A stretch of DNA of 56,644 nucleotides. Origin: Saprospiraceae bacterium. GTDB lineage: Bacteria > Bacteroidota > Bacteroidia > Chitinophagales > Saprospiraceae. The position numbers and the translations under genes were made by a program. The notes under the pieces were generated by a model that was not told the origin of the DNA, ran no database searches, and was given only the letters and a program-made list of their open reading frames with translations. The stretch is taken from positions 1-56,644 of the forward strand of contig JAHDGF010000027.1 in NCBI GenBank assembly GCA_020627785.1. Reading direction: 5' to 3'. The first letter of the stretch is position 1; the number at the start of each line of letters is the position of its first letter. Shown here piece by piece: positions 37,201 through 44,772 of the stretch.

Positions 37201-40200
37201 GAAGTACATCCTCCTGCATCTTCAATGGATAAGCAATATTCTTGCATTCCTGGTGTTGTCCAAGTAATTTCTACACTCGGATCATCCTCTGAACCAATGG
37301 CAGACCATTGTGCATTAGGATCTGTTACTACCCAATTATATGAATCTGCGACACCTGAAGTTACGTTTGACGTTACCACTGCCGGTGAGCCCACACAAAC
37401 TTGAGCGACTGGAGGTAGTTCTACTTCTGGCGATGGTGTTACTGTTAAGGTAGCGGTACCATCTGGACTTGGTCCGCAGGCACTATCTGTATTAACAGAA
37501 ACAACGACCGGCATGGTAGGATCTGTAACATCGACCAGTATTTCATTTCCTGTAGCTCCTGGAACAAAGGTACCGTTGGTCACCGTCCAATTCCAGGTGG
37601 TATTATCTGTAAAGGTTGTAGAAAACAAGAGTCCTGTTAATTCTGTTTCACAGGTAAATGGATTTCCCGTCACCGAAGGTGCGGCGGGTGTCGAGCCTGT
37701 CTGAACAGGGAAAAACTCAAACATCCAAGTACATTCAACGCCATCCTCTCTAAAATAACTCATGGTTAATTGAACCGGAGTTTCATCCGTGACAGATATT
37801 TCAGGATCAGTCCCTAGATCATCATTGTTATCATTGGTCCAAGAATATTCTAAATCATCTTCATCCATGAATGAAGGAAGATTGTTATAATCAATCTCGA
37901 AACTTAAGATCTCATCACAGGCTGCTCCTGGCGTCTGAACAATATCTCCAAACAAATCATAAACGATAAATTCATAGAATATCGTAGTATCACATTGATT
38001 ACCATTCCAATCAAATTGATTAGATGCTTCTTCAACGGTTATTAGTGCTTCTATAATTCCAGGCTCTGGATAATTGGCCCAATTTAATATTTCATTCCAA
38101 TCAACCCCGATATCAAAGTCTTCCCAATCATTTACCTCATCAGCACAAAGTTCTTGTTGTTTGAAATCAGATACTTCTTCTAACATGATGGTCTGAACAA
38201 CATGATTGAATATACATCCACATTCATCGACATATTCAAATTCATGCAACTCAGGCACTCCATCAATTCCACCAGAATTAATTAGACCTCCTTCCCAATC
38301 TTCTCCGTTTGGTCCTTCATAATCAGGCTCCCATCCAGCAATTAGGTCATGCTGACAGACTTTTGCAATTCCAAAATCAATATCACCAGGTTGCGTAATT
38401 GTAATTTCCCAGCAGAAATCTGGTTGTTCATTATCACAACCATTTTCTAGTTCTGCCAAGCAGAGAGTAAATACACCTGCTTCTGTAAACTCTAAAACTA
38501 AAGGCCCACAACTAGAAAAATCATTTGAACACTGGAAACCTAAACCAGAAGGTGTCGGAGCAACTCCGTCTGTACAATCATCTTCATTGTTAAGCGCATT
38601 AACCCCATTGAGATTATCTAAAGACCAACAAAAATAATACAAGGCTTCTTCTAAAGATGAAGGAAAGAAAGTTACTTCCGATCCCACACAGAAATCTAGT
38701 TCATCTACTGAACAACCTGCGACGGTAAATTCAGGATCGTCTCCATCAATATCAATCTGGAATGGAACTGTACTTACATCTACCGTCCAGTTACACTCAT
38801 CTCCTGCACATCCATCCACAATTAGTTGATATATATTACCTACGGTAAGTCCTGAGGCAGTTATACTAAAAGGTGTGTTGTGACAATTTCCTCCATCGTC
38901 ATCGTAGCAATTGGTTGGCATACATGGATCAATAACCGCTGCTTGAATTCCTTGTCCATTAGCACAACTTGATGGTGTAACAGTTAGGGTAAGAACTTCT
39001 TCTCCTGCAATAAATTCAAAGTAAGATGGATTATTAACCACGAATCCTGAGCACAATCCTTCCAAAGGTGAACCACCATAAGGAGGCGTACATGAGGCAA
39101 AATTCGCAATATCCGTTAAGTCACATAAAGTTGGTGGATCTTCACAATCTTCAAAAACTTGATCTGGTCCACAATCAACACAGGTCATATTAATCGTAAA
39201 TATATATTCCGCTGTATTACCACATTCATCAGTGACCGTATAGGTGACATCGTAACCACCTTCGACACCTACTAATAATGGTGGCGTATCGGATCCTACG
39301 ATTGAAACGATGGAGTTTGGTCCACAGTTGGTATCAAAATCATTTGGTGTAGGTTCTGTCCAGTTTGCTGTTACCTCACAAAAGATAGATTCAAAGGTAA
39401 ATGGACCTAGTGGGTTGTCTGAATCTTGATCATAAAAGAAATCCTCCAATCCTTGAAGGATCGGTGCTTCATTATCAGTGATTTGTATATTTTCGGAACA
39501 AGTAGCTGAATTTCCACATTCATCCGTTACTGTCCATATTCTTTCAAATTCATAAGCAACAAAATTAGAGCATTGGTTAGACAACTCAACGTCTTCATAG
39601 GTTACTTCAAATACATCACCTCCGTTACAGTTATCTGAAGCAGTCCCTGGAAAATCTCCAACAGCTACAGGAGTTGCTGCTGGACTGAAAGGAAAGCCAG
39701 TTAACAAGGCAATGTCAGGATTGGTATTATCACATGGATCTCCAGTGATCGCCGCAATGGTTGTTGTTGGCCCTGGGCATGAATCAATGGTCGGCGGAGT
39801 AAGGTCATAAACCTTAATGCTTTGATCAATTGTTGCGGCCATATTTCCGCACTCGTCTGTTACACTCCAAGTCCTTACAATCTCTCCAACTTCATCTGGG
39901 CAGTTGTTAGGAAATGAGGTATATACGTCTGTGTAGGTAATGATCAAGTTGGGATATGGTAGCTCACAATTATCCATCAAACTACCACCTGCAGCAATAA
40001 AATCTGCTACGGTTACTGTTGCTGACCCACTATCATCAAAAGGAAAACCTGATTGGGTCTGAACCTCTGGATCTAGTTCATCACAACCTGGATCGATATC
40101 CAAATCAGCAGGAACAGCAAAGGTTGGTGGATCAACATCATTTAAGTTTATCGTTTGGTCACAAGTGACTCCACCATTTCCACATCCATCCTCTACCGTC

Positions 40201-41561
40201 CAAGTTCTGATAAAGGTCAAGAATGGACCAGGGCAGTTACCTGGCATAGCAGTTATCGGACCATCTGAGTAGGTAATTACTAGTGTTGTCGGATCACAGT
40301 TTTCTGTAATTGCACCACCGGCTCCCGTAAAGTCTGCATCCGTTGCTGGAGCAGGTCCTGGATCATAAGCAAGTCCAGTGGTTGCTGCAATTCCTGAATC
40401 AGTTTCATCACAATTATCTATAATATCTACCTCTTGTGTACTTGCGCAAACGTCAATAACTGGTGGTGTATCATCAATTAAGGAGAAAGTCTGGATTTCT
40501 GTTCCAGATACATTTCCGCAATCATCGTATATCGTCCAAGTTCTTTCAATGACTCCTATTTCAGGACAGTTCAAACCAGGTGTATAAACATCTGAGTACT
40601 CTGCAGTTATGGGACATAATTCTGTGTATGAACCTCCAGCATTTGTAAAATCAGCTTCTGTAACCGTTACAGGTCCTGCATCGAAAGCAAACCCAGATAC
40701 ATTCGCAATTTCAGGGTCGAACTCATCACAAGTTGTTGCCACTGAAATTACCTCATCCGCCGGTGCAGCATCAATGGTCGGTGGCGTATTGTCGTATAAT
40801 TCAATCAGCTGATCGCAGTTAACCATTAAACCACAATTATCAGTGGCTGTCCATGTTCTTGTAAAAGTTGCATAAGGACCAGGACAGTTACCTGGCATCA
40901 CGTTCAATGGGGAATCGGTATAAGATAGCTCTAAATCTGTATCACAATTATCTTCTGCCATACCATCGGTTGCTGATTCAAAGGTTGCTTCATCTGTTAC
41001 ATCGCCTCCGTAATCAAATCCAGATTCAGAAGCTATGGCTGAATCAAATTCATCACATGCATCTGTTAATTCAATGGTTATATCTGAGGGACAGGTCAAT
41101 ATCGGATCTTCATCATCCATGATAATGATCGATTGAACATCCGTTAACATCCCAATACCTCCTACATTGTTACAAGAGCTTCCATCATAGTTTGTTGGAG
41201 AATCATAAGTTGCGACCCAGGTTCTTTCAATTTCAATCATACAACCGTCATTTACTACAACTGCATCAGTAAAAGTGTAGCAAATATTAACGTCTGCACA
41301 ATCAGCCGTGGCTCCAGCTGTTCCATCTTCTGCAGTTGGTTGGCCGTATGTCGCATCCATTGGATCTAGTAAGGTTTCTGAATTTCCGTCTATGTCATCA
41401 GGGCAGAACCCTGCTCCCAAAGAACTAGTAGTTTCATTCACATTCAAACTGGCTGGATCATCGATCCATAAGGGATCCATATCACATTGACCATACACAT
41501 TTGCGAAAGCGAAAAGAGAAAGGATACTTACTTTCGTAAGTAGGGCTAAAATTTTATTCAT
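34275..41561 (-). CDS. Giant secreted protein with T9SS type-B (CHU_C) domain, paralog B
   Basis: About 2428 residues from the ATG at 41561, chosen because it opens a clean signal peptide (MNKILALLTKVSILSLFAFA, then N-V-Y-G-Q); an ATG at 41591 would add ten residues. The N-terminal third has five tandem HYR-like modules of about 110 residues (39462-41108). Next comes the Cys-rich block shared with paralog A (G-L-T-V-G-N-I-Y-Q-L-I-V-D-G-C), then PKD/Ig-like and fibronectin-III-like modules in the same order as in paralog A. The CHU_C domain closes the protein: Y-I-P-N-V-I-S-P, I-F-D-R-W-G-N-R-V-Y, L-W-D-G and G-V-Y-V-Y. It is likely exported by T9SS and attached to the surface. Confidence 0.88.
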   Translation of the reverse strand: MNKILALLTKVSILSLFAFANVYGQCDMDPLWIDDPASLNVNETTSSLGAGFCPDDIDGNSETLLDPMDATYGQPTAEDGTAGATADCADVNICYTFTDAVVVNDGCMIEIERTWVATYDSPTNYDGSSCNNVGGIGMLTDVQSIIIMDDEDPILTCPSDITIELTDACDEFDSAIASESGFDYGGDVTDEATFESATDGMAEDNCDTDLELSYTDSPLNVMPGNCPGPYATFTRTWTATDNCGLMVNCDQLIELYDNTPPTIDAAPADEVISVATTCDEFDPEIANVSGFAFDAGPVTVTEADFTNAGGSYTELCPITAEYSDVYTPGLNCPEIGVIERTWTIYDDCGNVSGTEIQTFSLIDDTPPVIDVCASTQEVDIIDNCDETDSGIAATTGLAYDPGPAPATDADFTGAGGAITENCDPTTLVITYSDGPITAMPGNCPGPFLTFIRTWTVEDGCGNGGVTCDQTINLNDVDPPTFAVPADLDIDPGCDELDPEVQTQSGFPFDDSGSATVTVADFIAAGGSLMDNCELPYPNLIITYTDVYTSFPNNCPDEVGEIVRTWSVTDECGNMAATIDQSIKVYDLTPPTIDSCPGPTTTIAAITGDPCDNTNPDIALLTGFPFSPAATPVAVGDFPGTASDNCNGGDVFEVTYEDVELSNQCSNFVAYEFERIWTVTDECGNSATCSENIQITDNEAPILQGLEDFFYDQDSDNPLGPFTFESIFCEVTANWTEPTPNDFDTNCGPNSIVSIVGSDTPPLLVGVEGGYDVTYTVTDECGNTAEYIFTINMTCVDCGPDQVFEDCEDPPTLCDLTDIANFASCTPPYGGSPLEGLCSGFVVNNPSYFEFIAGEEVLTLTVTPSSCANGQGIQAAVIDPCMPTNCYDDDGGNCHNTPFSITASGLTVGNIYQLIVDGCAGDECNWTVDVSTVPFQIDIDGDDPEFTVAGCSVDELDFCVGSEVTFFPSSLEEALYYFCWSLDNLNGVNALNNEDDCTDGVAPTPSGLGFQCSNDFSSCGPLVLEFTEAGVFTLCLAELENGCDNEQPDFCWEITITQPGDIDFGIAKVCQHDLIAGWEPDYEGPNGEDWEGGLINSGGIDGVPELHEFEYVDECGCIFNHVVQTIMLEEVSDFKQQELCADEVNDWEDFDIGVDWNEILNWANYPEPGIIEALITVEEASNQFDWNGNQCDTTIFYEFIVYDLFGDIVQTPGAACDEILSFEIDYNNLPSFMDEDDLEYSWTNDNNDDLGTDPEISVTDETPVQLTMSYFREDGVECTWMFEFFPVQTGSTPAAPSVTGNPFTCETELTGLLFSTTFTDNTTWNWTVTNGTFVPGATGNEILVDVTDPTMPVVVSVNTDSACGPSPDGTATLTVTPSPEVELPPVAQVCVGSPAVVTSNVTSGVADSYNWVVTDPNAQWSAIGSEDDPSVEITWTTPGMQEYCLSIEDAGGCTSMVVCGMVEVVEPQATPTFTCDATSNSITITVTDADPGSPSTLQTTSPGHTATMLGPGVWEVTGLMPGDVVTYILTNPATGHPCGPQFIAEMCTAGLCPLDPMISTPQDNVCVDGTAPFDLDIDNDPGGTFSGPGITDAMAGTFDPLTAGVGTHTIGYEVYDPVNDCTRNATTMVTVIDLPMPTLTPSALTVCVDETFTVDYNSSNPPSDWEFGMNSTVGDILNPPFDLSYSMPGMYTLSYLDSSGPDCEGMAEVVIEVLPSIDFTGTIDCSSTTNSIDVTWPLIPGITEYEVTIIIEGGMPMTTTESGPMLPITGLSTGDVVEITIMAQDMNGCGDPILTATCVANDCQDFTVEIDPPDFVACFDPANPTVVQLSQMTFDENGDLANGTGEWSGDDIDPVTGEWTPSGVGVYTLTYTFAEDGSSCPGVAEVVFEILDSPVAAFTVDEDEICVEDVITLTYDGTFSSSLDFNWTSDLVEGTDYDILDNGDGTWTVNFYGEVSGEFTLETVIGNCSDTSMPQAVSVQTVPVTPTISCGASSLSSVSWTWSVEDCADSYDIYIDGQFVEQITVAEYEVTGLNQNDEVEIEVIINAANDCLCDFPDPIGVPCIAQDCAPGTIDIDATVSMSFCQDDLPGVTDFVATANGSEINNTGTYTWSGNSGVNADGSIDYSALTPGTYTVNVEYEEDGCFYNGSTEFTIYAEPEVVLTYTDAPCPENPIGLLDIAISNGADSEGPYTISANGQDLNLGSNDLGVGDYALTFEDANGCTFSEEFSIASAAQPAFEVNDLPISVVTDSVGVFTYNSDAEGLTNVVWTVDGETIADIDCATGDCANFTYSPTEQGTFEVCAFATYGESNCELVDCRSVETNPIIFKSFYIPNVISPTDDNGSNQNLNIYVQGCEANIKNIKIFDRWGNRVYNEDLDMIVASGASGMLWDGTFQGESSNFSSGVYVYLVEIEFNGQTEFLADDVTVLF
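39462..41108 (-). repeat. Five tandem HYR-like modules (about 330 bp each) inside paralog B
   Basis: Each module is 107-112 residues. It begins P-P-x-I-D-x-C or a close variant, has a C-D-E-x-D-x-x-I-A-x-x-x-G-F-x-F core, A-D-F-x-x-A-G-G, and ends R-T-W-T-V-x-D-x-C-G-N. Paralog A has one clear copy. Confidence 0.8.
41499..41511 (-). repeat. 13-bp motif CGCTTNCGCAAAT, copy 7 (N=T)
   Basis: Perfect copy in the signal-peptide region of paralog B, on its coding strand, read as Phe-Ala-Phe-Ala-Asn. Paralog A carries a one-mismatch copy at the same place (33903-33915). Confidence 0.7.
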
Positions 41562-41860
41562 CGTGGTTTGAATTACTAGGATAGCTAGCACGTGCAGTAA
41601 TTCGACTTGGAAAAGCTTGATAAAAAAGCCATGCGAGTAGTAGCTTTTGTGTCAAACAAACTGTACGAGAACTAGATCCCCTAATGATTTAGTTTTGTAC
41701 AAGTTACATAAATTAGACCAAATTGCTTGACGCAACGCTGCCTATTAGAGGACATTTTATTCTGCTTTTTTAAGGATATTGAAAATCAATCTTCTACAAA
41801 TGACGATTTATCAACATATATGAAATAAATTAATAAGAATCATACTTTCGGTTTAATAAC

Positions 41861-41868
41861 TATATTTG
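41861..41868 (+). promoter_or_regulatory. Possible -7 promoter box for ku
   Basis: TATATTTG (TAnnTTTG) lies 13 bases before the ku ATG, predicting a very short leader. No clear -33 box. Confidence 0.4.
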
Positions 41869-41881
41869 AAAAAAACAAAAA

Positions 41882-42673
41882 ATGAGATCTGTTTGGAAAG
41901 GACACATACGATTTTCACTGGTAACCATACCGATTCAGGTATTTAATGCCATTGAAACGAAGAATAATATTTCGTTTAATCAGCTTCATAAGGAGGACAA
42001 TGGACGGGTTGGATATCAGAAAACTTGTAAGTCTTGTAGCGAGGTTTTAAAGTCTAAGGACATTGTCAAGGGTTATGAATATGAGCCTGATCAGTACGTT
42101 GTACTTTCGAAAGACGAACTGGCTGCCGTAAAGTTGAAAAGCACCAGAGCCATTGACATTGAGGCTTTTGTCGATATCAGTGAGGTGCATCCCTCGAGGT
42201 TTGAAGCCGTATATTTTGTGGGACCAGATGGTGATGTGGCAAAAAAGCCATTTCAGATGTTCCTTCAGACCATTAAAAAGTCTAACAAGGCGGGCGTTGG
42301 AAGAATCATTCTTCGAGACAGAGAGGATGTCGTTGTGATGGTTCCAGAGGGTTCTGCGATTATTATGTACAAGCTGAGATATCCTTATGAATTGCGTGAC
42401 ATTACCAAGGTCCCTGACACCGAGGAGATTGAAGTTGATGAAGCTCAGTTGAAACTAGCGAATACTCTGGTAGAATCGCTGGCGACAACTTTTGATCAGA
42501 TTGATTTTGAAGATAGATATCACGAGGCATTGATGGAACTCGTTAACAAAAAGATTGAAGGAAGAGAGATTGTTTCTGCGCCTGAGGCCGAATCCACGAC
42601 CCCAACAGTGAACATCATGGATGCATTAAAGGCAAGTATCGAACAATCAAAAAATCTGAAGAAGGGTGCTTAA
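41882..42673 (+). CDS. ku: Ku protein, non-homologous end joining
   Basis: 263 residues, the usual size of a bacterial Ku. Ku forms a homodimeric ring that binds DNA double-strand ends and recruits the ligase LigD. It starts M-R-S-V-W-K-G-H-I-R-F-S-L-V-T-I-P, the standard opening, and has a Cys pair (Cys49 and Cys52, K-T-C-K-S-C), a possible zinc-binding element. The central beta-barrel follows, then the helical arm with L-V-E-S-L and the Y-H-E-A-L-M-E-L block. The C-terminal tail is basic (K-N-L-K-K-G-A). No ligD lies next to it. Instead an EEP nuclease gene begins inside its last codons, with an 8-base overlap. Confidence 0.96.
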   Translation: MRSVWKGHIRFSLVTIPIQVFNAIETKNNISFNQLHKEDNGRVGYQKTCKSCSEVLKSKDIVKGYEYEPDQYVVLSKDELAAVKLKSTRAIDIEAFVDISEVHPSRFEAVYFVGPDGDVAKKPFQMFLQTIKKSNKAGVGRIILRDREDVVVMVPEGSAIIMYKLRYPYELRDITKVPDTEEIEVDEAQLKLANTLVESLATTFDQIDFEDRYHEALMELVNKKIEGREIVSAPEAESTTPTVNIMDALKASIEQSKNLKKGA

Positions 42674-43358
42674 AATCCTTTCGTGGAATATTCAACAAGG
42701 AGGCGGGAGTCGGATTGCTAAAATCCTCAAGGCCATTCAGACCATGGATTGCGCCATCGTGATCCTCAGTGAATTTCACAACAATGATTCGGGCTTAAAG
42801 ATCAGGACCCATTTAATTAAACTAGGCTACCTTCATCAAGTGGTGGGAGCTTGTCCACCAGCTACAAATACGGTCGGAATCTTCAGTAAAATCCCTTGTG
42901 GGTCGGCGCTTTTTGAAAAGGCAGATGAAAATTTCAGTCATGGAATTGTCCGTGCAGACTTTCCTGCATTTGCTTTATATGGAGGCTATTTTCCGCATAA
43001 GAAAAAGCATCGACTGTTTCAGTTTTTGACTGAAGAAGAACTAGATGCAGAACGACCTTCGATTTTAGCAGGAGACTTAAATACTGGAAAAAACTACGTT
43101 GATCAGAAAGGAAATTCTTTTTGGTATACTGAAGAATTAGAAACTTATGAGGAGATGGGATATGTGGATGCCTTTCGGCAAATGTATCCTGATGCTAAAG
43201 AATTTTCTTGGTACAGTCATCAGGGAAATGGCTATAGATATGATCACAGTTATGTACATGAAAGCCTACTACCCATCGTAAAAAATTGTTACTATGAGCA
43301 TCGGTACCGAGAGGAAAAATGCTCGGACCACTCCCCTATGATTTTAGAATTGGGCTAG
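42666..43358 (+). CDS. EEP-family nuclease/phosphatase translationally coupled to Ku
   Basis: 230 residues of the endonuclease/exonuclease/phosphatase superfamily. The family residues are visible: Asn8 (S-W-N-I), Glu36 (L-S-E-F-H), Asp137 and Asn139 (A-G-D-L-N), Asp193/His194 (Y-R-Y-D-H) and the C-terminal Asp221/His222 (C-S-D-H-S-P). These bind Mg2+ and act on phosphoester bonds, in known members on DNA, RNA or lipids. No signal peptide is present, so it acts in the cytosol. The start is GTG inside the last codons of ku. Coupling to Ku suggests DNA end processing, but the sequence alone does not fix the substrate. The stop shares CTAG with the convergent nadC stop. Confidence 0.87.
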   Translation: MLKILSWNIQQGGGSRIAKILKAIQTMDCAIVILSEFHNNDSGLKIRTHLIKLGYLHQVVGACPPATNTVGIFSKIPCGSALFEKADENFSHGIVRADFPAFALYGGYFPHKKKHRLFQFLTEEELDAERPSILAGDLNTGKNYVDQKGNSFWYTEELETYEEMGYVDAFRQMYPDAKEFSWYSHQGNGYRYDHSYVHESLLPIVKNCYYEHRYREEKCSDHSPMILELG

Positions 43359-44215
43359 ACGTTTTCTATTACTTTCAAGGAAAGATCAAGGCAGCCAGCG
43401 CTGTGCGTTAAGGCTCCGACAGAAATGAAATCAACACCAGTTTTGGCGATGCTTCTGACGGTTCTTAGATTCACTCCTCCCGATGCTTCTGTTTCAAATT
43501 TACCATCAACAGTTGCAACAGCTTCCGCCAAGATCGGTAATTCAAAATTATCCAACATAATGCGATTTACCTGTCCTACTTCTAAGACTTCATGAAGTTC
43601 TACCAGATTTCTTACCTCTACGGTGATTTCTAAATCTAAACCCTTGTCATTTAAGTAAGCTTGCGTTTTTTCTATGGCTGCGGTCAATGAACCACAGGCA
43701 TCTACATGATTGTCTTTAATCATGATTCGGTCGTATAAACCATCTCTATAGTTATGACATCCACCGATACGTACCGCCCACTTTTCTAGGAATCGCATTA
43801 ACGGGGTAGTTTTTCTTGTGTCTAAGATTTTTACGTCCGTGCCTTCTATCTCTGTAAAAAATCTGGAAGAGTGTGTTGAGATTCCACTCATCCTTTGCAT
43901 GGTATTAAGGATTAATCGCTCAGCCTTTAGGAGGGCTTGTGAATTACAGGTAACATAAAAAGCTTCATCTCCATTCTTCACATAACTTCCATCCTTAATG
44001 GCTGTCTCAAAGACTGAATCTGGATCAACCATTTTAAAAACCAATTCTGCAAACTCAACTCCAGCGATTACACCAATGTCCTTGACGAGTAACCTAGCCT
44101 TACTTCTTTGGTTGGCTGGAATACATGCGAGGGAAGTATGGTCTCCATCTTTAATGTCTTCCTCTAGCGCTGCTGTGATAAATTGATGTAGTTGACTTTG
44201 ATCTATGCCTTGCAT
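43355..44215 (-). CDS. nadC: Nicotinate-nucleotide pyrophosphorylase (quinolinate phosphoribosyltransferase)
   Basis: 286 residues from the ATG at 44215, the usual size; an in-frame start at 44254 would add 13 atypical residues. NadC makes nicotinate mononucleotide from quinolinate and PRPP. Key blocks are E-E-D-I-x-D-G-D-H-T-S near the start, A-E-R-L-I-L-N-T-M-Q-R-M-S-G-I-S-T near the middle, L-D-T-R-K-T-T-P-L-M-R with Arg and Lys for phosphate binding, G-G-C-H-N-Y-R-D-G-L-Y-D-R-I-M-I-K-D-N-H, and E-A-S-G-G-V-N-L-R near the C-terminus. It ends convergent with the EEP gene with four shared bases. With nadE in the window, NAD synthesis is represented twice but not in one operon. Confidence 0.95.
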   Translation of the reverse strand: MQGIDQSQLHQFITAALEEDIKDGDHTSLACIPANQRSKARLLVKDIGVIAGVEFAELVFKMVDPDSVFETAIKDGSYVKNGDEAFYVTCNSQALLKAERLILNTMQRMSGISTHSSRFFTEIEGTDVKILDTRKTTPLMRFLEKWAVRIGGCHNYRDGLYDRIMIKDNHVDACGSLTAAIEKTQAYLNDKGLDLEITVEVRNLVELHEVLEVGQVNRIMLDNFELPILAEAVATVDGKFETEASGGVNLRTVRSIAKTGVDFISVGALTHSAGCLDLSLKVIENV

Positions 44216-44399
44216 GGTGAACGATTTAAATTTAAGTCCGCAAGTAACAGCCAATAATTCAATTTGTAAATATTCTAATGAAATTAATTTTAGCAGTTTT
44301 TATTCAAATCCGAGAATCGCTACGAAAGTGATTGCGTTTTATTTTTCGTGTTTTGGTAAATCTTACATTTTTTTCATTCACATATCATACACATCTACT

Positions 44400-44415
44400 C
44401 AAAGTTTAAACTTTG
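44400..44415. promoter_or_regulatory. Perfect 16-bp palindrome CAAAGTTTAAACTTTG
   Basis: Fully self-complementary, without spacer, in the spacer between nadC and the 34-aa gene. Such symmetry is typical of dimeric regulator sites, but no known operator was recognised. Confidence 0.45.
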
Positions 44416-44423
44416 GAGGTCTG

Positions 44424-44439
44424 ATAATCAGGTGATTAT
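44424..44439. promoter_or_regulatory. Dyad ATAATCA-N2-TGATTAT (second copy)
   Basis: Same 7+7 bp dyad and spacer length as the core of the inverted repeat at 25046-25069. It is not followed by a T run, so terminator function is unlikely here. Confidence 0.5.
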
Positions 44440-44602
44440 GCTTACGCAAATTTATACATTCTAGGAATACCTTTTATTAAGTGTGATTGACCGCTAGTCT
44501 TTATATGATAGAAAATCCATATGGTACACAAATTGGTTTAACTAAAGCATAACCATTATGTATCAGAGAAATCTGATCGTTTAATAACCAAAACAATATT
44601 CA

Positions 44603-44707
44603 ATGTCTCAACGACACGAAAGTATCCTAGCGGATATGAGGGTCTGGCTTATCATCTTTTTTTTCGGGGCACTCCTCGCATTTATTATGGTGAGCTATCC
44701 TGGTTAG
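44603..44707 (+). CDS. 34-aa single-pass membrane microprotein
   Basis: A complete ATG-to-TAG frame. The N-terminus MSQRHESILADMRVW is polar and amphipathic; the rest, from about residue 14 to 31, is one continuous hydrophobic helix with several Phe, Leu and Ile, ending S-Y-P-G. No Cys or signal cleavage site is present, so it is probably an integral inner-membrane microprotein. Support for a real gene: it stands alone in a regulatory-looking spacer and is followed 18 bases later by a long inverted repeat. I cannot assign a function. Such small proteins often modulate a larger membrane complex. Confidence 0.5.
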   Translation: MSQRHESILADMRVWLIIFFFGALLAFIMVSYPG

Positions 44708-44713
44708 TTGTAT

Positions 44714-44772
44714 GACCAATGAATTTAGGACTGAATGATTTTCAACACAAGCATTCAGTCCTATTTCTGGTC
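44714..44772. terminator. Bidirectional hairpin between the 34-aa gene and pyrD
   Basis: Perfect 12-bp stem TAGGACTGAATG/CATTCAGTCCTA with a 14-nt loop, extended by outer arms GACCA/TGGTC. The U tract is weak on both strands, but it lies between convergent stop codons. Confidence 0.65.

Larger units (their letters stand above)
44216..44602. other. 387-bp regulatory-looking spacer upstream of nadC and the 34-aa gene
   Basis: Divergent spacer. It holds a perfect 16-bp palindrome (44400-44415), the dyad ATAATCA-N2-TGATTAT (44424-44439) and a one-mismatch copy of the 13-bp motif (44439-44451). The plus-strand frame over its first part looks spurious. Confidence 0.5.

Noticed and set aside
36988..37404. 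Long plus-strand open frame (138 codons) inside giant paralog B
   Set aside because: It is antisense to a strong, domain-rich gene; long antisense frames are expected from the repeated codon pattern there. The product is low-complexity with no motif.
39462..41108. Regular repeats that could suggest a CRISPR array
   Set aside because: Period is about 330 bp, repeats are diverged and all are in one reading frame of a protein with domain structure.
44205..44435. 76-codon plus-strand frame between nadC and the 34-aa gene
   Set aside because: It covers the nadC start and the palindromes, has no hydrophobic or domain pattern, and starts inside nadC.
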